This document shows positions 14,183-20,819 of a stretch of 23,365 nucleotides of DNA, one piece after another (position 1 is the first letter of the stretch; each line of letters starts with the position of its first letter). A program made the translations under genes and the position numbers. This stretch comes from Gammaproteobacteria bacterium (GTDB taxonomy: Bacteria; Pseudomonadota; Gammaproteobacteria; JAJDOJ01), in the NCBI GenBank assembly GCA_027030565.1, contig JALVEU010000306.1:1-23365 (forward strand), written 5' to 3'. A model generated the notes under the pieces. It was not told the DNA's origin. It ran no database searches and saw nothing but the letters and a program-made list of their open reading frames with translations.

Positions 14183-14744
14183 CGCCTGCGATCAGATTGA
14201 GGTCCACGCCCAAGCGGGCCGCCGCTTCCTGCCAGCGCGTCTCATAGGGCGTGTTGAAGACGAGCTCGGGGTCGGCCGGCACCGTCAGCCAGGCGTTTTG
14301 TGCCAGTTCCTGTTCGAGCTGTCCCGGACCCCACCCGGCGTAACCCAGCGCGATCAGCCAGCGTTCGGGACCCGCACCAGCCAGGATGGCCGCCAGGATG
14401 TCCCGTGAGGTGGTCAGGCCCAAGGTCTCCGTGACCGGCAGCGTGGACTCCCACTGGCCTAGGGGCTCGTGGAGCACGAAGCCGTGATCCACTTGCACCG
14501 GGCCACCGGAGAGCACCGGGGTGGCCGCCACGGTGGGGTCGGCCGCCTCGATCTCCATGTGCTCGGCCAGATCCCCGAGCGTCAGTTCCGTGGGCCGGTT
14601 GATGACGATGCCCAGCGCGCCTTCCTCGTTGTGCTCGCAGAGGAAAGTGACCGTCTGATTGAAGTTGCGGTCGCCCAGACCGGGCATGGCCACGAGGAGA
14701 TGATTGGCCAGGCTGGACATGGCTTGAGTGCGGCTCGATGTCAT
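14166..14744 (-). CDS. algH: AlgH/YqgE family (UPF0301/DUF179) protein
   Basis: A member of the UPF0301 family, 192 residues from the first ATG. Diagnostic stretches: HLLVAMPGLGDRNFNQTVTFLCEHNEEGALGIVINRP, VLSGGPVQVDHGFVLHE, and ALGYAGWGPGQLEQEL. In P. aeruginosa AlgH was reported as a regulator of alginate genes, but the biochemical role is unsettled. A second ATG at 14720 (MSSLANHLLVAMP) fits the family N-terminus better. A TATACT box only 6 bases upstream of the first ATG, if a real promoter -10, would also favour the later start. No ribosome binding site is obvious for either. It lies 138 bases downstream of tonB. Confidence 0.93.
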   Translation of the reverse strand: MTSSRTQAMSSLANHLLVAMPGLGDRNFNQTVTFLCEHNEEGALGIVINRPTELTLGDLAEHMEIEAADPTVAATPVLSGGPVQVDHGFVLHEPLGQWESTLPVTETLGLTTSRDILAAILAGAGPERWLIALGYAGWGPGQLEQELAQNAWLTVPADPELVFNTPYETRWQEAAARLGVDLNLIAGDAGHA

Positions 14745-14750
14745 GGAGCT

Positions 14751-14756
14751 AGTATA
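14751..14756 (-). promoter_or_regulatory. Possible -10 box (TATACT) before algH
   Basis: Reading the minus strand, TATACT lies 6 bases upstream of the first algH ATG. No good -35 element is seen 16-18 bases further up, so this is weak. If used, transcription would start at about the first ATG. Confidence 0.25.
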
Positions 14757-14882
14757 CGCCCATCGAGCGACTTTGCGGCGGTGGACGGGTCGGGTCCCTC
14801 ACGGGCCTGACGAGTGGGCCGGCGGGCTTGCCTGGGGATGCTGCTTCCGGGCCACGCGCCTCATCCGGGGCATGGGCACGGT

Positions 14883-15710
14883 TCAGCGCATACGGAGCCG
14901 CTCCCCGCTCTTGAACTCCCAGGTGCGGGTGATCATCAGCCGCGAATAGCGTTTGCGCATACCCTCGGGGAACGGGTCGAAGGGAGCGGCCAGGCGCACG
15001 ATGCGCAAGGCCGCGTCGTCGAGGACCTGATGACCGGAGCGCACGCCGATTCGTGCCTCGAGCAGGCGGCCGTCCTGGTCGATCAGTACATGCACGATGA
15101 GCGTCCCGCTCAAGTGGCGGCGCCGCGCCTCGTCCGGATAGTGCAGGTTGCCGATCGCCTCGACGCGGGCCACCCAGCGTCGCACGTACTCGGCCTCGTC
15201 GGCCGCCTTGGCGCTCAGGGTGTGCAGGTAGCGGGTGCGCGGGTGCTTGAGGTATGCGGCCTCCTGCCGGGCGATCTCGGCACTGAGCCGGGCGATCTCG
15301 GCGCGCAGGACCGGATCCTCCACGCGGGTCTCGAATCGCGGGCCGGTATTGGGACGGGAGACGGCCGCGGGCGCCTCGGCGCTCAGGGTGGTGAGCAATG
15401 CCCGGGGTCCCGCCTGGGGGTTGCGTTGCGCCGCGAACCGCTCCGCGACCGTCGTGGCTTGGGGCCGAGCCGCCGGCGGCGGTCGGGAGGCGTCGCCCTC
15501 CAGTCCACTGGCCTCCTGGTGCGTGGCCGCGAGCCGCTCGGCGTGTTCGGGTGCCTTGTGCGCTGGCGCGATCGCCAGGGTGACGTCCAGTGCCCGGGAT
15601 GTGGGCGGTGGAGGAGGCGAGCGGAAGTCGATGCCCCAGATGATCAAGGCATGCACGGTGCCGGCCAATACGAGCATGCTCAGGAGCGGATCGTCGAGGT
15701 GTAGCCGCAT
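14883..15710 (-). CDS. TonB family energy transducer (TonB3-like)
   Basis: A 275-residue inner-membrane-anchored protein with a periplasmic C-terminal TonB domain. An N-terminal membrane segment (LLSMLVLAGTVHALIIWGI, about residues 10-28) is followed by a short proline run (PPPPP) and a long Ala/Pro/Arg-rich linker. A helical stretch follows (VLRAEIARLSAEIARQEAAYLKHPRTRYLH). The C-terminal domain reads LHYPDEARRRHLSGTLIVHVLIDQDGRLLEARIGVRSGHQVLDDAALRIVRLAAPFDPFPEG, typical of TonB. In Pseudomonas the tonB gene between algH and gshB is tonB3 (PA0406), which is needed for twitching and pilus assembly. Context and domain layout match, so a pilus-related role is inferred. No exbB/exbD is nearby. 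The start ATG at 15710 is chosen over GTG 15713 and TTG 15722; no strong ribosome binding site decides it. Confidence 0.85.
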   Translation of the reverse strand: MRLHLDDPLLSMLVLAGTVHALIIWGIDFRSPPPPPTSRALDVTLAIAPAHKAPEHAERLAATHQEASGLEGDASRPPPAARPQATTVAERFAAQRNPQAGPRALLTTLSAEAPAAVSRPNTGPRFETRVEDPVLRAEIARLSAEIARQEAAYLKHPRTRYLHTLSAKAADEAEYVRRWVARVEAIGNLHYPDEARRRHLSGTLIVHVLIDQDGRLLEARIGVRSGHQVLDDAALRIVRLAAPFDPFPEGMRKRYSRLMITRTWEFKSGERLRMR

Positions 15711-15792
15711 CACCGGGTGCAATGGGATGAGGCGCCCTCGGGCCGGGGCGTGGAGCGGCGTTCGCCGTGCGAAATCCGATCACGCCGGCGCG

Positions 15793-16782
15793 TCATGGGT
15801 CCCCGCCTTGCGCCCGGGCCCGCAGGCGCTGGATGACTGCGTCCATGATCTGGCTGGCGATGTTCAGATGATAGATGCGGTCCAGCTCCCGGATACAGGT
15901 GGGGCTGGTCACGTTGATCTCCGTGAGCCAGTCGCCGATGACGTCCAGCCCCACGAACACGAGCCCGCGCCGACGTAGTTCCGGCCCCACCTGGGCGCAG
16001 ATCCAGCGATCCCGCTCCGACAGTGCCACACCACGGCCCTCTCCACCCACGGCGAGGTTGGCGCGGGCCTCCCCCGCGGGGGGGATACGGGCCAGAGCGT
16101 AGGGCACGGGACGGCCCTCGATCAACAGGATCCGTTTGTCTCCCTGCGAGACCTCGGGGATGAACCGCTGCGCCATGATGGTGCGTGTGCCGTGCCGGGT
16201 GACGGTCTCCAGGATCACGTTGGTGTTGGGGTCGCCATCCTGGATCCGGAACACGGATTCGCCCCCCATGGTGTCCAGCGGCTTGACCACGACGGCCCCC
16301 TGGGACCGCACGAAGCTGAGCAGCCGGCTCACGTCTCGGGTGACCAGTGTGGGGACGCAGCATTGGGGAAACCACGCCGTGCACAGCTTCTCGTTGCAGT
16401 CGCGCAGGGCCTGCGGATCGTTGACCACCAGGGCCCCTTGCACCTGGGCCAGATCCAGCAGGAGCGTCGCGTAGAGGTATTCGCTGTCGAACGGGGGGTC
16501 CTTGCGCATGAAGATCACGTCGAATTCTGCGAGGGCCAGGTCCTCCATCTCCCCTGCCTCGAACCAATGCGTGGGATCGTCGAACACCCGCAGGGACCGG
16601 ACCTGCGCGCGTGGCACGCCGTCGGTGAGATAGAGCCCTTCCAATCCGCAGGCCCACGCCGGCCAGCCGCGGCGCTGCACCTCGAGCAGCATGGCGAAGG
16701 TGCTGTCCTTGGCCACATGGATCCGCTCGATGGGATCCATGACGAACAAGAGCCGCGGTTGCTCGGGCCGGTGGCGTCTCAT
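15793..16782 (-). CDS. gshB: Glutathione synthetase
   Basis: A 329-residue ATP-grasp enzyme joining gamma-glutamylcysteine and glycine. Family signatures in order: LLFVMDPIERIHVAKDSTFAMLLEVQRRG, FMRKDPPFDSEYLYAT, VNDPQALRDCNEKLC, the ATP-grasp lysine and glycine-rich loop VVKPLDTMGGESVF, GDKRILLIEGRPVPYALARIPPAGEARANLAVGG, and VGLDVIGDWLTEINVTSPTCIRE with the metal ligands. It should be active. It is the first gene of the minus-strand run and is divergent from pilG across 314 bases; the 82-base gap to tonB shows no terminator. No clear ribosome binding site precedes the ATG at 16782, but family alignment supports it. Confidence 0.97.
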   Translation of the reverse strand: MRRHRPEQPRLLFVMDPIERIHVAKDSTFAMLLEVQRRGWPAWACGLEGLYLTDGVPRAQVRSLRVFDDPTHWFEAGEMEDLALAEFDVIFMRKDPPFDSEYLYATLLLDLAQVQGALVVNDPQALRDCNEKLCTAWFPQCCVPTLVTRDVSRLLSFVRSQGAVVVKPLDTMGGESVFRIQDGDPNTNVILETVTRHGTRTIMAQRFIPEVSQGDKRILLIEGRPVPYALARIPPAGEARANLAVGGEGRGVALSERDRWICAQVGPELRRRGLVFVGLDVIGDWLTEINVTSPTCIRELDRIYHLNIASQIMDAVIQRLRARAQGGDP

Positions 16783-17096
16783 GTGGATATGGATGCAGGA
16801 AAGGGCGTGCCGATTGTATAACGACCACGAGTTCGGGCGGTGGCCACACCCGCATGGAGGGGGGTAGTATGGGGCTCGCCGGGGCGACGAATGGGCAGCA
16901 GGTCAGGTCGGGATATTGGTGGACTTCATCGGCTGCGGCTGGGTCGGTTTCGAAAGCTCCGATATAGTCGTTGTGAACCTGTCAGCGGATCGAAAAGGCT
17001 CCGGATTCGGCACCGGTGCGTCCTGCGCACCATGCGAAAGAGTCGATAGTTTTGACGGCATGATCATTCATCATGTGATCACCAACCAGTGCAGCC
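16783..17096. other. Divergent intergenic region, gshB / pilG
   Basis: This 314-base stretch has no believable gene and should hold promoters for both directions. For pilG, TTGACG at 17052-17057, 16 bases, then TGTGAT at 17074-17079 is a possible sigma-70 promoter but would leave only a very short leader; TATAGT at 16963-16968 is another possible -10 without a matching -35. Between 17058 and 17083 there are AT-rich TGATCA/CATGATC words that could be an operator. For gshB, TATACAAT on the minus strand near 16817-16824 is a possible -10. All are weak. Confidence 0.4.
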
Positions 17097-17513
17097 ATGG
17101 AAAATGCCGTGAGCGCAAATCCCGACCCATCCAGTGATCGCCTGACCGGCTTGAAAGTCATGGTGATCGACGACAGCAAGACCATTCGTCGCACGGCCGA
17201 GACCTTGCTTGGCAAGCAGGGCTGCGAGGTGATCACGGCCACGGACGGCTTCGAAGCCCTGGCCAAGATCGCCCAGCACCAGCCCGATCTCATCTTCGTC
17301 GACATCATGATGCCCCGGTTGGATGGCTATCAGACCTGCGCCCTGATCAAGAACAACCCGAAGTTCCGGGACACGCCCGTGATCATGCTGTCCAGCAAGG
17401 ACAGCATCTTCGACAAGGCGCGCGGGCGCATCGTGGGATCTGAGCAGTATCTCACCAAGCCATTCAGCAAGGACGAGTTGATCGGCGCGATTCGGGAGCA
17501 CGCCAAGCGGTGA
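17097..17513 (+). CDS. pilG: PilG, CheY-like response regulator of twitching
   Basis: A 138-residue single-domain receiver. It is phosphorylated by ChpA and promotes pilus extension, cAMP production and directional twitching in Pseudomonas. The receiver is complete: VIDDSKTIRRTAETLL with the acidic pair, phosphoacceptor Asp69 in FVDIMMPRLDGYQTCALIKN, VIMLSSKD with the switch serine, and YLTKPFSKDEL with the conserved lysine. KTIRRTAETLL and RIVGSEQYLTKPF are characteristic of PilG rather than generic CheY. The N-terminus is about ten residues longer than in Pseudomonas. ATG 17097 lacks a clear ribosome binding site, and GTG 17109 is an alternative. It heads the pilGHIJ-chpA run; a small 6-bp hairpin (17520-17536) lies between it and pilH. 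Confidence 0.97.
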   Translation: MENAVSANPDPSSDRLTGLKVMVIDDSKTIRRTAETLLGKQGCEVITATDGFEALAKIAQHQPDLIFVDIMMPRLDGYQTCALIKNNPKFRDTPVIMLSSKDSIFDKARGRIVGSEQYLTKPFSKDELIGAIREHAKR

Positions 17514-17555
17514 ACGACGTCCTCGTTCGGCGAGGATTTGGGGTTTTGGCACAGT

Positions 17556-17562
17556 GGGGAGG
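17556..17562 (+). promoter_or_regulatory. Ribosome binding site that fixes the pilH start
   Basis: GGGGAGG lies 6 bases before the GTG at 17569. An earlier in-frame GTG at 17554 overlaps this site, so 17569 is preferred; it also gives the family N-terminus MARILVVDDS. Confidence 0.8.
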
Positions 17563-17568
17563 TTTGAA

Positions 17569-17931
17569 GTGGCGCGCATATTGGTAGTGGACGATTCGCG
17601 GACCGAGATCCATGTGCTCAAGGGGATGTTGGAGAAGGCGGGTTACGAGGTGGAGACCGCCTCCAGCGGGGAAGAGGGCATTGCGGCGGCCCGCCGTGCC
17701 CGGCCCGATGTGATCCTCATGGACGTGGTGATGCCCGGAGTCAACGGTTTCCAGGCCACGCGCCAGCTGGCGCGTGACCCCAGTACGGCCAAGATCCCGG
17801 TGATCATGGTGACCACCAAGGATCAGGACGCAGACAAGGTGTGGGCGCAGCGCCAGGGCGCCAGGGACTATCTGGTCAAGCCGGTGCGCGAAAAGGAACT
17901 GCTCGAGGCGGTACGCGCCCAGCTCTCCTGA
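17569..17931 (+). CDS. pilH: PilH, CheY-like response regulator of twitching
   Basis: A 120-residue single-domain receiver that in Pseudomonas acts opposite to PilG, probably as a phosphate sink or retraction regulator. The receiver has ILVVDDS, phosphoacceptor Asp52 in LMDVVMPGVNGFQATRQL, VIMVTTKDQDADKVWAQRQGARDYLVKPV with the switch Thr and conserved Lys. The segment TTKDQDADKVWxxRQGARDYL is distinctive for PilH. It starts with GTG at 17569, chosen by the ribosome binding site at 17556-17562. The stop codon TGA shares its last base with the AGGAGG of pilI, so the two are tightly packed. Confidence 0.96.
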   Translation: MARILVVDDSRTEIHVLKGMLEKAGYEVETASSGEEGIAAARRARPDVILMDVVMPGVNGFQATRQLARDPSTAKIPVIMVTTKDQDADKVWAQRQGARDYLVKPVREKELLEAVRAQLS

Positions 17932-17940
17932 GGAGGATCC

Positions 17941-18489
17941 GTGACAGAGGTGGCCACCGATGCGTTCCAGCTGCTCCGCGAACTCGACCGGCTCGCGCGC
18001 AGCCGCAAGCGCGTGTTGCCGGTGCGTGAAGAGCCGCGCGAGGAGTGGCTTGGCATCGGTTTCAGGCTCGGGGGGCGAACGTTGATCGCGGCCATGGACC
18101 AGGTCGCGGAGGTGGTGGGTGTGCCGGGCATGGCGCGGATCCCCGGGGTCAAGCCTTGGGTGCTGGGGCTGGCCAACCTGCGTGGGCGGCTGATTCCGGT
18201 GATGGACCTGCATGGATTTCTGTTCGATGCCGAAGGGCCCGTCGGCGAGTCGTCTGCGCGGCGGGCCATCGTGATCGACACCGAAGGTATCGTCGCCGGA
18301 CTGGTGGTCGATGGGGTGGTGGGCATGCGCCACTTCTGGCGGGACGAGCTTCAGGGCGCTCCACCCGGCTTGGAACCGGCGCTGGAGCCGTACGTGCAGG
18401 CCTCTTTTCCCGTGCAGGACCAGCGTATTGGAGTGTTCGATTTTTCACGGCTGGCACGGAGCGAGGCGTTTCTGGACGTCGCCCGATGA
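17941..18489 (+). CDS. pilI: PilI, CheW-like adaptor
   Basis: A 182-residue CheW-domain protein that couples the receptor PilJ to the kinase ChpA. The N-terminal 35 residues are helical and basic (FQLLRELDRLARSRKRVLPVREE). The CheW fold follows: LGIGFRLGGRTLIAAMDQVAEVV, IPGVKPWVLGLANLRGRLIPVMDLHGFL (the conserved NLRG), and a second beta-subdomain with VIDTEGIVAGLVVDGVVGMRHF. The start is GTG at 17941 with AGGAGG (17931-17936) 4 bases upstream. It is followed by a 133-base gap before pilJ that contains a GC-rich hairpin. Confidence 0.94.
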   Translation: MTEVATDAFQLLRELDRLARSRKRVLPVREEPREEWLGIGFRLGGRTLIAAMDQVAEVVGVPGMARIPGVKPWVLGLANLRGRLIPVMDLHGFLFDAEGPVGESSARRAIVIDTEGIVAGLVVDGVVGMRHFWRDELQGAPPGLEPALEPYVQASFPVQDQRIGVFDFSRLARSEAFLDVAR

Positions 18490-18545
18490 CCCGGTCAGGG
18501 AAGGGGCCGGGAAGCCGGCATGTTGGAGCCCGCCATGGGTTTGCT

Positions 18546-18569
18546 CCGGGCCGCGCTGTGCCGGCCCGG
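18546..18569 (+). other. GC-rich hairpin between pilI and pilJ
   Basis: CCGGGCCG at 18546-18553 and CGGCCCGG at 18562-18569 form a perfect 8-bp stem with an 8-base loop. No T-tract follows, so it is unlikely to be an intrinsic terminator. It could be a processing or stability element that sets pilJ apart from pilGHI. Confidence 0.45.
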
Positions 18570-18622
18570 GCCTAGGCAGGGGGCGTCCCGCTCGGGGCGC
18601 GTAAATTCAGGAGATCGGAGAC

Positions 18623-20785
18623 ATGAAAGGTGGAAAATCCACGGGCGCGAACAAGGCCGTTGTGCTCCTCGTCGCTCTTTTCGCTGTACTGGTGGCCCTG
18701 GTGGGCTGGGCGGCGTACTTCGTCTACACGGAAGGCAGCTATCAGACCCGGTATCTGACGCTGGTTTCCGATGAGAAGCTGATCTCCCAGGAGATGGCCA
18801 CGCAGGCATTGCGTGCGGCCCAGGGCGAAGATGCCGCATTTGTGCAGTTGCGCCGTCTGAAAGGGCGCTTCGAGGACAGCCTCAAAGTACTGCGCGAGGG
18901 GGATCCGGACAACGGCCTCCCGGCGCTGTCCGAGAAGTTGGCCGCTGCCGGCATGAGCGAGCCGTTTGATCGTCTGCAGAAGAGCTGGGCGGGATATCGC
19001 ACCCACGTGGACACCATCCTCAAGGGGCGCGATGTGATCCAGAAGGTGGCCGAGCACGTCCAGATCATCCGTGAGACCATGCCCGATCTGCTGGAGGTGA
19101 GCGATGAGCTGGTCCGTGCCCTGGTGCGTGCCGATGCACCCGCGGAACAGGTCTATCTCCTGGCACGCCAGCTCATGATCGCCGAGCGCATCGAGCTCAA
19201 TCTCAACAAGGTCCTGTCCGGCAAGGCCGAGTCGGCCACGGCCGCCGATCAGTTCGGCCGTGATGCGGCCCTGTTCGGCCGGGTGCTCGACGCACTGGCC
19301 AAAGGCAACGCCACCATGGGCATCGAACGGCTGACCCAGCCGGAGGCGGTGGAGAAGCTGCGCGAGGCGGCGGTTCTCTATGCGGCGGTGCGTGAGAACG
19401 CCGGGGCGATCCTCGATGCGGCTCCGAACCTGTACGACATCAACGAGGCGGCGGGCAAGATCGAGTCGGCCGGTGCGGCGGTGCTCGAGGCGGCCGACGG
19501 ACTCGAGCGCGCGGTCCTGCGTTATGGTGCGCGTCTGGATCTGGTGACCATGGCGGCGGCGGCGCTGGGTGCCTTGGCCATCCTGGATCTGCTGCTCATT
19601 GCCTGGCTGCTCGTCCGGGCCGCCAAGCGCCGCGAGCAGCTGGCCGAGCAGCAGAACCGACGCAACCAGGAGGCCATCCTGCGCCTGCTGGACGAGATGA
19701 CCACGCTGGCCGAAGGCGACCTCACCGTGCAGGCGACGGTCACCGAGGACATCACGGGTGCCATCGCCGACTCGGTGAACTACTCCATCGATGCCCTGCG
19801 CAATCTGGTGGCCACCATCAATGCCACCGCCGAGCAGGTGGCCGCCTCGGCGGAGAAGACACGGGCTATCACGCAGCGCCTGGCGGACGCATCCAATTAC
19901 CAGGCCCGGGAGATCGCCTCGGCCTCGGCCGCCGTCGCCGACATGGCCGATTCCATCGAGGAGGTCTCGGGGACTGCAGCCAACGCCGCAGACGTGGCGC
20001 AGCGTTCGGTCGAGATCGCTCACGAGGGCGCCAACGCGGTGTCGCGCACCATCGAGGGCATGGGCACGATCCGCGAGCAGATCCAGGAGACCTCCAAGCG
20101 CATCAAGCGCTTGGGCGAGAGCTCACAGGAGATCGGCGACATCGTGAGTCTCATCAACGAGATCGCGGACCAGACCAACATCCTCGCCCTGAATGCCGCC
20201 ATCCAGGCGTCCACCGCCGGTGAGGCGGGTCGCGGGTTCGCAGTGGTGGCCGACGAGGTCCAGCGCCTGGCCGAGCGAGCCAGCAACGCCACCAAGCAGA
20301 TCGAGGCCCTGGTCAAGACGATCCAGGCCGACACCCACGAGGCCGTCATCTCCATGGAACAGAGTACGGCCAACGTGGTCTCGGGTGCGCGTCTCGCCGA
20401 GGAGGCGGGTGAATCCCTGGGCAAGATCGAGGACGTCTCCAACGAACTGGCCGGTCTCATCCAGTCCATCTCCATGGCCTCGCGTCAACAGGCCTCGGCG
20501 GCGGCCAGCATCACCAACACCATGAGCGTCATCCAAGAGATCACGCTGCAGACCTCGGAGGGGACCACCGAGACCGCCGAGGCCGTGGCCGAGCTCGCCG
20601 AACTCGCCGTGGAACTGCGTCGTTCGGTGGCTGGGTTCAAGCTCCCCGAGGACATGGATCAGAGCGCCATGGCGCTGCAGACCATGGCCCTGGCCTCGGG
20701 CCCGGTCACCGTTTCCGAAGCCGAGGCCGAGGCTGAGGACGCGGAGGAAGCGCCACTCAAGGCCCAGCGACAGGCGGGCTCCTGA
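18623..20785 (+). CDS. pilJ: PilJ, methyl-accepting chemotaxis-type receptor for type IV pili
   Basis: A 720-residue transmembrane receptor of the Pil-Chp system, thought to sense surface contact or pilin. Layout: membrane segment 1 at about residues 12-36 (AVVLLVALFAVLVALVGWAAYFV), a long periplasmic helical sensor with two PilJ-type repeats, membrane segment 2 at about 308-331 (LVTMAAAALGALAILDLLLIAWLL), a HAMP-like region, then the cytoplasmic coiled-coil hairpin. The hairpin tip is NEIADQTNILALNAAIQASTAGEAGRGFAVVADEVQRLAERA (from about residue 513), strongly conserved with Pseudomonas PilJ. The C-terminus is acidic (EAEAEAEDAEEAP) and has no CheR-docking pentapeptide. The ATG at 18623 has AGGAG 9 bases upstream. 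It is followed after 34 bases by chpA with no pilK between. Confidence 0.96.
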   Translation: MKGGKSTGANKAVVLLVALFAVLVALVGWAAYFVYTEGSYQTRYLTLVSDEKLISQEMATQALRAAQGEDAAFVQLRRLKGRFEDSLKVLREGDPDNGLPALSEKLAAAGMSEPFDRLQKSWAGYRTHVDTILKGRDVIQKVAEHVQIIRETMPDLLEVSDELVRALVRADAPAEQVYLLARQLMIAERIELNLNKVLSGKAESATAADQFGRDAALFGRVLDALAKGNATMGIERLTQPEAVEKLREAAVLYAAVRENAGAILDAAPNLYDINEAAGKIESAGAAVLEAADGLERAVLRYGARLDLVTMAAAALGALAILDLLLIAWLLVRAAKRREQLAEQQNRRNQEAILRLLDEMTTLAEGDLTVQATVTEDITGAIADSVNYSIDALRNLVATINATAEQVAASAEKTRAITQRLADASNYQAREIASASAAVADMADSIEEVSGTAANAADVAQRSVEIAHEGANAVSRTIEGMGTIREQIQETSKRIKRLGESSQEIGDIVSLINEIADQTNILALNAAIQASTAGEAGRGFAVVADEVQRLAERASNATKQIEALVKTIQADTHEAVISMEQSTANVVSGARLAEEAGESLGKIEDVSNELAGLIQSISMASRQQASAAASITNTMSVIQEITLQTSEGTTETAEAVAELAELAVELRRSVAGFKLPEDMDQSAMALQTMALASGPVTVSEAEAEAEDAEEAPLKAQRQAGS

Positions 20786-20819
20786 GCAAGATCGGCAAGG
20801 CAAGGAGGCAGCGGTATAG

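Noticed and set aside
17520..17536. Small hairpin between pilG and pilH as a terminator
   Set aside because: The 6-bp stem is followed by TTGGGGTTTT rather than a clean T-tract, and pilH follows in the same operon.
18572..20023. Antisense frame of 483 codons opposite pilJ
   Set aside because: It mirrors the codon pattern of pilJ, has no recognisable domain or ribosome binding site, and pilJ is strongly supported.
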